From Atherix ibis (lineage: Eukaryota > Arthropoda > Insecta > Diptera > Athericidae), in assembly GCA_958298945.1 (NCBI GenBank), contig OY282606.1, forward strand, positions 73,209,622-73,273,621: a stretch of DNA of 64,000 bases. The letters are read 5' to 3'. Each line of letters begins with the position of its first letter. Within the stretch, counting starts at the first letter, position 1. Shown in pieces: positions 35,572 to 47,439 of the stretch. Both the position numbers and the translations under genes were made by a program. Under the pieces are notes generated by a model. The model was given only the letters and a program-made list of their open reading frames with translations. It did not search any database and was not told the origin of the DNA.

Positions 35572-36332
35572 TATATCTGCCTCTTAGCAAAGAATAGGAA
35601 AAACGGCTCCCCAATATTTGAAATAATTCAATTATTTTAGTATATAATGATTGTCACTATTGACATTTGGAAAACGTCCTGCCTTGTCCAACACAATTGT
35701 TTTTCATGTAGTATCCATATTTTACAATTTAAATGTTACCCTGTCTCTGCTAAAGTATATTCAATGCTACATAAAACTAAAAAGTTAGATCCAGATTTGC
35801 TGGATCAAAACTACTTTATTTTTTTCGTAACTGTAAGTATAGTTGGGCAAGTCAAGCATATTTTTAGCATCTTGGCTAGTGCTGTCAGTCCATCGAAGAC
35901 AAAACTTCTAATTCATAGGAATTAAGTGTCCAGCTCCAGATAGCCTACTGAACTTGATTTTAAAATAAAGTTTCTGGAAAATATAAATAAAAGTTAACTC
36001 CCCTATTTCGGGGGAATTTACTACTTTTCATTCGAAGGAGAAGACTAAATTTAGAGAAGTTTTTTCATGATCCACAGTGTGAGATAGAAGCTCTATGAAT
36101 TCATAGTATCTTAATCGGAAGGACAATGTCCGTCCCTTCAAGAAAAATTGCTTTAGGATAGCAATTAAGTTTTTGTACAACGGATTATAAATTTATTTTC
36201 AGCCATGCAAAGGACGATTCGTACTCTATATTATTTAGGTGATATCCGTAATATATAAAGAACATGGTGGCAGTGTCTGTGTCAAAGACAAGGATAATTA
36301 GCACTATTTGGGGTCAAGGGTCGGAGTCGTTA

Positions 36333-36382
36333 ACTAAAAAAGGATCTGTTGGCTACTGGCAGCCAACAGATCCTTTTTTAGT
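36333..36382. repeat. 22-bp perfect inverted repeat, 6-nt loop
   Basis: Arms at 36333-36354 (core AAGGATCTGTTGGCT) and 36361-36382 are exact reverse complements around actggc. Confidence 0.9.
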
Positions 36383-36956
36383 CAGTCTAAATTATTTTGC
36401 TCAAATAATTCTGATAATAACGTCGAAGGTGCTAATGTACAAGAGATCAGTTACTTCAAAAACTTGAGTTCCTAGCAAAAATCAAAAACACTTGCCCGAA
36501 AAGTCGATAGTGGCTCTATTTATGGTCCTAGAAGACAAGGTCGGTGAAGGAACAGCATTGGTCAGGATACCAATGTATACTGGGATAGTTGATTCAGCAA
36601 GCCTAGACCGGACTCCCGGTAATTTATTACCCTCAGTATATTTTGTTGGTTATCCTTCCAAAAATTTTATTATTTTTCTACAATCACAGTTTAAATTTTG
36701 GAATGCAATAAAAACTTTATTTTGGCAATTATTACTACAATCTTTTGAATTAAATTTAAATATGATAATCGGCTTTCCAGCTCAGATATACCATATGTAT
36801 CTACTCGTAGCTTGTTATTTAGTAAAAATGTTTTTTATAAGATCAATCGGCACTTTTTTTTTATTAGAACCAATAACGTAACAAATCGATTATAGTAAAT
36901 TAATTAACAAAGCGATGGTATTTTAACCAAAAATATGCAAAGTTAACTCACTCGTA

Positions 36957-37021
36957 ATAACTTATCAGACTCTCGGGTGGTATTACTTAATGTAATACCA
37001 CCCGAGAGTCTGATAAGTTAT
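36957..37021. repeat. 30-bp perfect inverted repeat, 5-nt loop
   Basis: Arms at 36957-36986 and 36992-37021 (core GACTCTCGGGTGGTATTAC) are exact reverse complements around ttaat. This is the longest perfect hairpin found. No TA/TA target duplication or known terminal repeat is present. Confidence 0.9.
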
Positions 37022-39644
37022 AAGATAATAAAGTAGGAACACATAAACAAAATAAACTTGTTTCCTTTTCGGTCCCAATTTTAATTATAATTTTTGTTAG
37101 TTTTCACTTAAATAATGTTTATTAACAAAAGTAAATTTGAAAAGGAAAGTTGGCAAAGTCATCACTTCCTGGAAGAGAATACTGCACGGATGAGCATATG
37201 TAGTTGCAAATGTATTGTTTATAGTTAATATATTTGCACAAATAATGATTTTTTACACTTACACATACATATATGTACTCTTTTTGAGTAACAAAATCAT
37301 GAAAATTTATGTAAATTAATATGAATACTCCATCGTGTATTTATTTTTAATTTTTTCTTCCAAATGAGAAAATAATTTTTTATCGTACACTATTCGTATT
37401 TAGAAGATAAATCTAAATTTTTTTATAGATATTTTAAAATTTTATTAATTAAACAACAAAGATTTTTTGACGATGCTTTCTCAAAAAATTTTAAGACTTT
37501 CGACTTTATTGATTACGTTTGCTTTGGACTTTGTTGGTCTAAAAATTGCATTGGAACGATTTGAAAATTTTACAAGAAGCTACCTCTTTTTATTCTACGA
37601 ATCCTTGGGGATTTTGGAATTTTCATTTTGGTTGCAATCATCTGGGCCTCCTGAATCAAACAATTCTAAATGTCCCAATTTTGCGGTGAGGAACTCCGAT
37701 TTGTGATTCCCAATATAACCTGCATGAAGGCATTGCTTCTTTTCAGGTAGGATCTACCTTATTTTCTGCTATCATAACTATAGGCACTAATAGTTTTCCG
37801 AGCAGTATCAGATTATTAGGGCTATTTTTATCAATATTAGGACGTTAGGAATTACGCTTCAATATTTCATTGTTAAATAGGTGTCAGAATCGTTTTGGGC
37901 CAAATATTATTCGAATAATCCTTTTCCTTGAGCAAAATAATTCTTATTAGAGTCTCAAAATGGCGATTAATTCATAAGGCTAGCTAGATTAAGTTCCAGT
38001 TCGGCAAAAGCTTCATTATATGGTACAATAATTTCAATTAATTGAAATAGGCTCTGTTGTCTTCCAACATTTCAGAAATATTTTTCGGGTGTCAATCTAC
38101 GTGTAATAGTGGAACAGATTTTTAGTTATTGGATATTATAAGCTCATCCATAGTTTCTCTTAAAGTTCCTTCATTATTTTTTCTTATAGGCTATTCCTTA
38201 GTTTTCAGTTTTATAATCACGCTTGCCTAATTTGACAATACTTAATATTCTTATCTTTGCATAAATTATTATTTTATCGAGAATTAATTTTCTATTATGC
38301 TTAAACTACTTCTTATATGATTTAATTAAGTTTCCCAATAGCTTATGCAGATTATACCATGTGACCGTAGCCATAACCATTTTTGCCTTCTTTGGTGCAC
38401 GTTCGCTAGTAAAAATCCGTTATTTAACTGAACTTTAGTTGCTGATTTACAATAGTAAATTCATATTTAATCAACAGTTTTGAATCGACATAAAGTTCAT
38501 TTAGGTTTCCCTAAATGTCGAAACACGCTTCGGTTCAGGTATTAGGAAATACGGCAGTCATCTCATCGGTAGGCTTCTCATACCCAAAATTTTATATAAG
38601 ATGTAGACTGTATATTTATTTCAGGTGTGTTCCATGTTAACTATCGACGGATTTTATTAATCATTTCTTCGGTGGTGACCTAAATTTAACTTTCTGAGCG
38701 CTCAGTGTCACTTGTACTCGTACGACCATAATAAAATTTAGTTAACCACTTCTGTATGATTCCATAGGATGGTGAAGAGTCTCCATTATATTTTTCAAGT
38801 CATATATTATTTCCCCCCTCAAAAATAATACTTTATTAATACACAAAAATCACTTTTTTTTTCCATATTAATAAAAACACATAAACCTGGTCTCATTTCA
38901 ATGGGTGTTTTAAAGCTAAACTAATGAACAAATGTTAATAACATATATTTATTAGTTTATTTTAATATCTTTTTAAGAATTTTAGATAATAAAAAATATC
39001 GTTTTGCAGATGCAGGTACATCTTTGCATTAGCCAATGACTTATCATATTGCCCTCGTATAATCGATCACAGACAATTATATCGTCGAGAATAGTAAAGA
39101 TTAATAATTTTCAGAGATAATAATTTGTGAGCACATAAGGTATTCTTATAAAAAAATTATATAAAAAAACATAATCTTTAATCTAACCTATATTCGTAAT
39201 TAAATTTTGCATAAACGACCCGGAAATATTACAATTTTCAAAAAAAACATAGTTAAAACTATAATTTTTATCTGAAACTATTATAATAAAAGAATTTCCA
39301 ATTTAGGTCAGGCAAGAAACAAATCAACAAATTGAAAATACTTCCATCAAAAGACCGTTCATAATAGTTACGTTAACACCCAAAAAAATATGAAGCAGTT
39401 GGCGGATAACCTCGATTCTACATAAAAGAGAAAAGATTTAACAAGGAAAAAAATACAAAGTGATAAGTGAACATGTCAGATTATTTTGTTCTTTGAAATT
39501 CCAAAAGCCAAATCACATCGCAAGGTTTGGTAAAATCCTTGAAAATAACACCCACATAAGTTCAAGTTTGCGGTAATTTTTCTACGTATTTCATGTCAGA
39601 CCTACCTAGTATCGCATGGCGTTATGAACCCCTTCCACCCGTAT

Positions 39645-39816
39645 TATATAAAGCCTGACTTTGATTAGCATCTATTTTCTCGGAAATTATCTATTGTATC
39701 TTTTGGAATTGTAAGAAGAAATGGAAAAATGTGTAAAAATGGTATCCTGGAGTTTTCCGCATGCGGACTGCGGTTGCACTTGTATTGCAGAGAAAGATTT
39801 AATGATTGTTCAGTAG
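39645..39816 (+). other. TATA box followed by a 31-codon open frame
   Basis: TATATAAAG (39645-39653) is followed 68 bases later by an ATG (39721) and a short frame ending at 39814-39816. The predicted 31-residue peptide has four Cys (one near the start, then three as C-x-C-x-C around residues 17-21) and no signal peptide. It could be a first exon, a small peptide gene or chance. I do not recognise it. Confidence 0.2.
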
Positions 39817-39887
39817 GAAATATTTACATTTTCTCTTAGTTTATAAAAAAAAACATGTATATCTTTTATATATTTTCAACATTATCC

Positions 39888-40166
39888 TTAAAATGTTTTT
39901 CTGTCATCATCGGGAAGACATTCATTCTGAATTGCATGTTTGAGTGCACTTTTATCGATTGCCCTTAACTCTATTCTGTGAACTAGTCTCTGAACAATGC
40001 ACTTTTTGCAAATTGTTCTTTCTGCAATTTTTTCAGATATCATACGTTTATTTATTATATGTTCGTCCTTGGCATTCGCCCACCGGATGTATGATTCTTG
40101 TTTTGAAATCAGCGTACATCTAAAGTTATAATCCCTATTCGCCACACTACCGTACAAGATACTCAT
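39888..40166 (-). CDS. Unrecognised 92-codon open frame
   Basis: The frame starts MSILYGSVANRDYNFR and ends DDDRKTF. It is charged, with many Lys, Arg, Glu and Asp, and contains two Cys close together (TICKKC). No signal peptide, membrane segment or known domain is visible. Its amino-acid mix is more balanced than that of chance frames in this AT-rich DNA, and 92 codons without a stop is long here. I saw no promoter or splice evidence. It lies 300 bp from the mariner at 40466. It may be a small gene, an exon or a fossil. Confidence 0.3.
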   Translation of the reverse strand: MSILYGSVANRDYNFRCTLISKQESYIRWANAKDEHIINKRMISEKIAERTICKKCIVQRLVHRIELRAIDKSALKHAIQNECLPDDDRKTF

Positions 40167-40465
40167 AACGATTTCCTCTTGTCTATTTCGTAATATTTTT
40201 TAAAAAATATCTTTTTCTAAAAATAAATATATTTAATAAAAGTAGCCAATTCTTAAAAAAAACTTAAATTTTAAAGTAAAAATACGCAGGCAAGCAGTGA
40301 GTGTATGTAATTCTGCAACTTTCGGCTTGACAATCGTGATTGTGACTCATCGAAAACGTTAATTACTCTTACTTTTACGGGAAGTACTTTTAATTGAAAA
40401 TATTTTTAAGTAAGGTATTTTTTTCAATCATTTACATCTTCTAGAGCAGGTTCATTTGTTTTATA

Positions 40466-41646
40466 CGAGGTCTGTTCAAAAAGTATGGCGAATTTTGTGT
40501 TTTTTCAAAAATTATTTATTGATTCATGAATATCTATTTTGTCTTCTTCAAAGTAATTCCCACCAGATATAAAACACTTGTGCTAACTTTTTTCCAATCC
40601 TCGAAGCACTTCAAAAAATCATTTTTGTGATCTTATTCAGCTCCTCCTTCGATGCCGTCTTTATCTCCTCAATCGTAGTGTAGCATCGTCCTTTCATGGA
40701 GAAAAAGTCACAGGGGGCATATCTGGATAATACGGTGGCTGCCGCATTATTAGTGTGTTGTTCTTGGCATAAAATTCGCGCACAAGCAACAATGCGTGAG
40801 CAAGGGCGTTATCATGGTGCAAAAACCAATTTTTGTTCTTCCAAAAATCCGGGCGTTTCTGCCACGCCCCTGCAATCGAAGAAAACTGTAAGCAAAACCT
40901 TTACATTCGACCGAATTTGACTTTTTTCGGTCTTGGCTCGTGCGGCAACTTCCATTGGGATGATTGAGCTTTGGTTTTCACGTCATAACCATAAACCCAT
41001 GATTCGTCACCAGTTATGACCTTCTGGAACAAATTGGAGTCATCGCGGACAGAGTTAACCAGCTCCTTAGAAATGTAAAGCGATGCTGTTTTTGGTCGAA
41101 ATTGAGCAATTTTGGTACTAGTTTCGCGGCGACCCGTCTCACAACCAAATCATTGGTAAAAATCGAATGGCTCAAGCCAATTGATATGTTTAAGTCCTCA
41201 CCAACTTATCTAACGGTGATTCGACGATTGGCCAATCCTATTTTCATCAATGTTTTCGTCTGTTGTTGACGTGCTCGGGCGTCCGGCACGCTTTTTTTCA
41301 TACACATCTTCTCGGCCCTTTGGAGAACATTTTGTACCACCGATAAACGTTGCTTCGGTCCAAGGTAGCTTCACTATATGCCACAGTTAACATTCGGAAT
41401 GCGTTTTTCACACAAAATTTGATACAGATTCTTTGATCAATTTTTTGGAATGGGCAAAAATTGAAGACGAGCCAAAACACGTGCAAGCAAAGCAGCTGTC
41501 AAAAATTAACTGAACATTCAAAATGGCCGAACTTTTTGGCATAAGTGAGAGACATGAGTACCAATATAACGCCACAAAAAATTGAAAATCGAATATACGT
41601 AACCCGAGGAAATTCAAAATTCGCGATACTTTTTGAACAAACCTTG
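40466..41646 (-). mobile_element. mariner, second copy with CGAGGTCTG-type ends
   Basis: Ends CGAGGTCTGTTCAAAAAGTA (40466) and its reverse complement (to 41646) are each flanked by TA (40464-40465, 41647-41648). The minus-strand transposase is broken by many frameshifts. Recognisable are the N-terminal helix region (LWHIVKLPW... near 41390-41330, with GRPSTSTTDENIDE near 41290-41240) and parts of the catalytic core near 41020-40800. It retains sequence around 40600-40700 and 41000-41180 missing from the copy at 27181, so the two complement each other. Confidence 0.9.
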
Positions 41647-41879
41647 TATACCTTAATTTTACCCACTTAAGGATCTCCTTAGATTTTACTTTGATTCATA
41701 ATATACTATTTCCATTAACTAGACTAATTATCTCCTACATGGCAAGGAGACTATTGCCTTTTTTTAATTAACAACCCCTTTACAAAGGGGCTCAAAATAT
41801 ACACATAGAACAATTTTCCATTAGTATGTAACGTTTCGAAATTATAAAAAAGAGTCACAATTATGTGGATTGCAGGGAT

Positions 41880-42900
41880 TCAGAGGAGAAATTGGAATGA
41901 ATAGTAGTTTTAATGGATTTTCTTATAAGGGTAGCTGTTCCACCATACGCCGTATTGTCAGGATGATCAGTTCTGTATGTATCGTAGTCTCATATCGTAA
42001 AGTATGACCTGTATGTAAAGTGCGTTTCAGTTAAAAGAGGAAGATCAATGCGTCTGTCATGTAGGAGAATGTCCAGTTCTTGTCGATGGGGGTTCAATCC
42101 ATTTGCGTTCCATAAAAGGATGGAGAGGGAATTTTCGGTGCATGACGACATTTATTTTTGAATAGTGGACGATAAAACATTTACAAGTGGTGTTTAATTG
42201 CTTTATGAGTGTGTTGGTTAATTGGGAGAACATTGAGGATATATTTTGGGATAACAATGATGGAGGGGGAATATCTTCTTAGTGCTATATTGTTGGTGTT
42301 GTGGTTGTTGTAATTGTGGCTGCTGATGTTGCTATTGATGAGGTTCTTGTTGTTTTTGTTGTTGCTGTCCAACATTGGAGACTCCTGCCGCGACCGCAGC
42401 AAATGATATACCTTGCTAGACTGGTTGACTATTTATAATGGTTATTTTGTTGTGCGGATTAATTTTCTCCTACACCTTTTTATAAGCACAGCATCCCTTA
42501 AAATTTCCGGGATGGCTACCATCGCAGAGAACGAATTTGGCTGTGATAGTTTTATTTCTTTTTCATTCCTTGGTAAGGTAAGACAATAAGTCTTCGTGTG
42601 CCCGTAATCTTGACATCTATAACATTGCACTATATCCTTACTAATATACGGTTCTTCCACTTTCATTTTGGTAAACATTAGTATCTCGAAGTTGAATATG
42701 TCTTTACTGTTGGGTGCCGGTTTCAGTGACACGATAAATAGTGGCAGAGGAGTACTTTTCTTTACACTTGAAATACCAGTGACGCTATGTCCTCATATTT
42801 CTAACTCACTTTTTATTTCCTCAACGAATGTGGTGTGATGGAGGTGACGACTCACTACCTTATAGGCCCTTTCTGCCTTAGGCTTGTAAACCAAATATAA
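41880..42900 (-). pseudogene. jockey-type retroposon: ORF1 end and ORF2 start
   Basis: On the minus strand, 42900 to 42430 encodes the end of a jockey-type ORF1: AERAYKVVSRHLHHTTFVEEIK, then VSLKPAPNSKDIFNFEIL, then VQCYRCQDYGHTKTYC, a CCHC zinc knuckle that binds element RNA. A Asn-rich segment (42390-42280) follows. From about 42150 the APE endonuclease of ORF2 begins: LSILLWNANGLNPHRQELDI, then DLPLLTETHFT (catalytic Glu), to about 41880. Frames are interrupted. The rest of ORF2 is absent. It is probably the same family as the copy at 49109-50845, judged by style and not by overlap. Confidence 0.8.
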
Positions 42901-43009
42901 TTAAATATTTTAAATTACTAATTGAATATGTCAAAGATATACTACTTGTGAATGTAACCATAATTTGAAGAAATTTTCTAAGTGAATAATTCACATCTTC
43001 AAAGGATTT

Positions 43010-43294
43010 TCTTCAAAACTTGTACATTTCCCACTATCAAAAATTTCACTCCCGTTTATCCTATCATCATAACCCACTTGTGAGAAAATTGTCTTGTACT
43101 ACCCTCCCCGGAAACACTCATCGGAGAGTTAAGAGACAATGGCCTAAAGATTTTCTAGAGGAATCTAACTTCCATTAGTTGGAAAAACGCCGATGGGTGT
43201 TTACTCCCACTTCATGACGCACAAGATTGTAAATTAAAATATTATGTAAATCTGGTTGTTACAATAAAATTGTAGTTGCAGATAAATAAAAAAA
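43010..43294 (+). mobile_element. jockey-type retroposon 3' end
   Basis: This aligns closely with the reverse complement of 49154-49345: CACTTGTGAGA-AATTGTC, CCTCCCCGGAAACACTCATC, CTCCCACTTCATGA and AATAAAATTGTAGTTGCAG, then an A-rich tail. An extra ~60 bp is present here between 43132 and 43195. It points opposite to the 5' part of a jockey-type element lying 110 bp to its left. Confidence 0.85.
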
Positions 43295-43394
43295 ACTAAT
43301 GTAAGGGTGATTTGTTTTGAAATAAACTGTATGGATATGTTTGAAATTTAAATCCCTTTCGTTACTATTACTTGTATTTAATAAGGTTTGCAAT

Positions 43395-43810
43395 TTATTT
43401 ATGAAAAGATATATGTCTCAATAACGCTTGAAAACTATTCAATTTTTTTATCGAAATAATCGTTCTTTTATTGCAACTTATCGTGCCCTTCTTCCAATTT
43501 ATGGTCGTTATAATAGGCCTAGTGTGCTCGCTATACGTCGAAGTGTGGAAAATTTTGAACGCAACCTTTCTTTATATAATAGTGGAAGTGCCAAGGCAAG
43601 TGTTGATGAAGATCCAAATTTATCGATTTAAAGTCGTTTTCAAGTTTTAGTACTGTTTTTGGTACAATAATATGGCAAATTTTATCTTTACAAAATTCTT
43701 GTCACAAAAGAATTGAAGCCGTTAGACTATCGCAAACGTCGTGAATTTGCTAATTTTGCTATGGACTAACTTGAAAATGATGCTGATTTTTCTAAAAAAA
43801 TTATATTCTC
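43395..43810 (+). pseudogene. rosa-type transposase fossil, N-terminal half
   Basis: The 67-codon frame (43428-43631) reads FYRNNRSFIATYRALLPIYG, then RYNRPSVLAIRRSVENFER, then ASVDEDPNLSI, the N-terminal DNA-binding region of rosa-type transposases. A stop follows. In another frame (about 43695-43800) come TKELKPLDYRKRREFANFAM and ENDADFSKKIIFS, just before the first catalytic Asp. The catalytic core is missing. Confidence 0.75.
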
Positions 43811-43819
43811 GCATCAACT

Positions 43820-45860
43820 TATTTTCACCTTTTTGGAGATATTCAGTGTTTTTGTTACATTTAAAAAAATAAGTTATACACTTATTTTTTAATAATTTTT
43901 TAAGATTTATGTGCTTTTTTTAATTAAGAACCATTCGTTATAGTATACTTTACAATAAAGAAGCCTTATCAGAAAGAAGGAATCATAATTCTAACCGATT
44001 TCTTACAGATTCTTTCTGACATCCATAAATATCTTTGAAAAAATCTATCGAAGATATTTCCGGTCTATTCTTTTATATCAGTTACCTTTATCTAAAAATA
44101 ATAACTATATTTTTTTCATTAATACTATAAATAAAGAAACTTAAATTAATTGATATTTAAAAAGTTTATTATTGATTAATAAATGTTTTAAAAAAGTCAA
44201 AAGAGAATGTTCATAAAATGTGCTTATTCCTGATATATTGTATAATATAAAAGCTATTTAATGGCAATCCACACATACCCGTAAATAGCTTGCTTTCCTG
44301 CGTTTTATTCACTTTTCCTTAAAAGGGATATTAGTCGTTATATACAAACACAATCTGTACAATTATATAAACGTAACACATATGGTTATGTGATGGATTG
44401 GTGAAGTCCCCATTAACCTTCCATTTATCTAAACAAAACCTTACAGCACTAAAGCATATCAAAACATACACTTGATTGTGTGCAAAGTTGAACTAAACCA
44501 AATGTCCTTTAGTAATGGCTGCACAAGACCTTTGACCAACCGTAAGCAGAACGTATTATTAGTGAATGTAAGCACATAGTCCAGGTGTTGTTGTCAGCTC
44601 TTTCCTGTTTGTGGGATTATTCAAATCGATTTAAGTCCAATCGTCAAAAGAGTCATGGGGTATGATATGGAAAAATACTCTCCGCTCGTGTAGTCTGTAG
44701 TTTTAAAAGCTATTCGTATAGCTGACAGAAAGTTGATTGAACCGATTTTTTGCTCACCTTACTTTTAAAGCGCCATCTCTGCTTCTCTTCACAATACCTT
44801 AAAGTAAAAAGCTAGGAAGTAGGGTGTGTAAATTACACGAACCGGGAAAAGGATTGTGTGAAAGCTTTTGTCTGGTTTTCTATTGATGCAGTTTTCATTG
44901 ATAAACTTTCTTGTATTGTATTAATATAAAATTGAATGGCAATAAAATGAATACTTTCCATAAAGGATTCTCTTTTCTGTTATTCATTTTGTAAGAAAAT
45001 ATTATAAAATCATTTAGCAAAAGTACATTTTTGCCCCTAAAAACTTTTACTGTTTTTTTTACCAAAAAGTTTGAAAAACGGATATAAAATGTCTTATTTG
45101 CTAGTATTTAAAATTTCTATATTCAGCGTTTTACTTATATTAAAAATTGTGAGGATATTACCTGGTTTACTTTCAAATTAAGGCAACATAGATATAAAGA
45201 GTTCTTAACCTTCTCTGCTCTTAATTTTTAAATTTTTTATGTTTTAAAAATATTGTAAAATACGAACATCTTTTATGGATTCAAATGAATAATTTGTAAT
45301 AGATAAATGTGATAGTACGAAACTCCAAAAACAATACATAATCATCTGATATCGTATTTTAAATATATGATAGTAGTTCATATTTACATCAATCAAGTGT
45401 ATAGAGATACCCAATCTCATAAAAAAACCGAGACATCTGTATTATTTTGAGATCTCTATAATTTCTATGAACATCACTTTCTAAGGACTATTTCTTGTTT
45501 CGTAACTATATATGTAGTAACAATTACATAAATACTAAAAACAATCTAATTCACATGGACAGCAGAATTATTATATTCAGCAGTGAGCTGTGACAGCAAG
45601 TTTACATTTCAATAATAAGGGACAATTTTTTTTAAGTTTGTGATAAGCAATTTAAAATCTTGCTACCTTATTTGTGCGCATTTTAGTTTGCCATTTTATA
45701 ATATAAAGACCCACCCTAGAACAACGCTTAGTTTAGAAGTGTGCAAAAATCGTGGTTTAGTTCGCGAAACTTACCATTTTACGGTTGGCATAATCGTCCA
45801 TCCCAGCAAGAAATTCGAAAAACAATGATCCTTTTTGCACCACGCATACTCTAGTTGATA
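43820..45860. other. AT-rich non-coding stretch
   Basis: No gene or element is recognised. Confidence 0.5.
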
Positions 45861-45869
45861 ATATAAATC

Positions 45870-46620
45870 TGCAGAGACGTCGTTCAGTCTGCACCAGAGA
45901 AAATTTTGCTGCTGTAGATCGTAGTATTGAGGAGGATCCGAATTAGTCGATTCCTCATCGCGCACAGTGTTGGAACGCTTTCCATCTATTTTATCGAAGA
46001 AGCTTTTGGAAAAACCCTAATTTACGAGCTTACAAGATCCAGCTCGTGCAACAATTGAAGCCGGTGATTGGGCCAAAAACGGTGTTGCTTTTATCCTCTT
46101 TTTCACCACAAAATTTTGTTACGGGATGAGTCAACAAGCAAAATTTCCGCATTTAGACTGAAGAAAATCTACAAGCCATTATTGAGACATTATCACATCC
46201 AAAAGAAGTGTTTTATGAGCTGCTGGAATCATTGGCCATATTTTAAAAATAATACCTCTAGAATATTACAGTTAATGACGAGTGCTATAGATCCATGATT
46301 ACTGACTTTTTTCATGCCCTAATTGAATGGCATTAATGTGGAAGTGCTGTGGATTCAACAAGATGGCGCAACATGGCATACAGCGAACGCTAAAATCAAT
46401 TTATAAAAGAAAAATTTCGATGAGGGCATAATTTTGAGTAAAGGACCTGCGGATTAGCCTCCAAATTAGTGTGATATAACAACCTTGGATTATTTTCTTT
46501 AGGGATATGTAAAGTCCATAAATTACACTGATAAACCAGAGACGATAGATGATTTGGAAGCTGACATTCGCCAAGTTATTGTCGAAGGCCTCAGCTGTTC
46601 GAAAGAGTGCTTGTAAATTA
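45870..46620 (+). pseudogene. rosa-type transposase fossil, near full span
   Basis: Fragments in transposase order on the + strand: RENFAAVDRSIEEDPN (45890-45940), NLRAYKIQLVQQLKPVIGPK (46015-46075), NKQNFRI (46135-46155), SMITDFF (46290-46315), IQQDGATWHTANAKINL with the second catalytic Asp (46355-46405), CDITTLDYFL, stop, GYVKS (46465-46515, third-Asp region) and PETIDDLEADIRQVIVEGL (46540-46595). Stops and frameshifts are frequent. Confidence 0.75.
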
Positions 46621-46720
46621 GACTTGCAGATTGCGCTTTATTCGAGGCAGCCGCGGTGCTCACATGCGTAATCATATTTAAACGTACAATATAAAAAACT
46701 TATGCATGTAGATTCATAGC

Positions 46721-46766
46721 CTAGCAGAGCCTATATGCTGAGCTAGACTAGCAGAGCCTATATGCT
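46721..46766. repeat. 19-bp direct repeat, 27-bp period
   Basis: CTAGCAGAGCCTATATGCT occurs at 46721-46739 and 46748-46766. Confidence 0.85.
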
Positions 46767-46959
46767 CACCGCAAGAGGCCACTTCTGGATGTAGATCCAT
46801 AGGTACAATACTAGAGGTACCTACGAATATTAGCGAACCCGCAGTTCTAAGCTGGCCTGGCAGTGCCAAAAGAAATTATAAGTTTTCGAACTGTAGCTCT
46901 TCGAAGTAGCTCTTAGATTGAAGAAACCAACCAGTTATTCTATAAAGAATATAGTGGTT

Positions 46960-47170
46960 CGCCCCCTCGTGCCTGGCTAAAGTCTGAAATGTAGGTAGCT
47001 GTGGTTGACACCTACATTTCGGGCTTAGTCTTAGGACTGGAGGTGAGGGAAGCCAGGATCCCGGGTGCTATCACTGCAGATGATATTAAAGGTATAGGTA
47101 GGCCTTGCTACCAAGAGTTAGGGTAACTAGCTTGTAACTGGTGCCTAACTGTTAGCAAACGTACCTACCT
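46960..47170 (+). repeat. Orphan R1-like 3' untranslated region
   Basis: Aligns with the reverse complement of the 3' region of the R1-like element (about 22700-22540): AGCTGTGGTTGACACCTACA, CCCGGGTGCTATCACTGC, AGGTAGGCCTTGCTACC. No ORF is attached. An 11-bp perfect hairpin (46986-46996 with 47010-47020) lies in its left part. Confidence 0.6.
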
Positions 47171-47439
47171 AGGATAAATGGAGATGGTTAGAGGCAGGAC
47201 CAGGTAGTTGCTCAAATTCGTGTATTATTAATGAGATTAGAAAAGAAGATTGAAAGATAAGACCAATTTTCAAAGGATTAGAAAAGAAATCGAAAACGAG
47301 GGAACCTGGAAAAGTATTCTGTGCATGAGGTAGCTCAAACAGGACATCAGAATTCGTTGGATTGAACTGAGCTCGGTTGATAATTCATTGCTACTGAGCT
47401 GGGGTATGGTTGAGATGCGTGTAACTACCTCGATCTAGT

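Larger units (their letters stand above)
35574..39640. other. Non-coding stretch with small RTE-like scraps
   Basis: Around 35900-35950 (minus) a segment resembles the RTE-like region at 47680-47730, sharing the sequence around AATTAAGTGTCCAG. Around 37750-37830 a scrap shares CTACCTTATTTTCT and TTTTCCGAGCAG with the same element. No host gene is visible. Two strong inverted repeats are listed separately. Confidence 0.45.

Noticed and set aside
42280..42390. CRISPR-like or satellite array
   Set aside because: It is a trinucleotide-rich Asn/Gln-coding stretch at the end of the jockey-type ORF1; no regular repeat-spacer pattern exists anywhere in the window.
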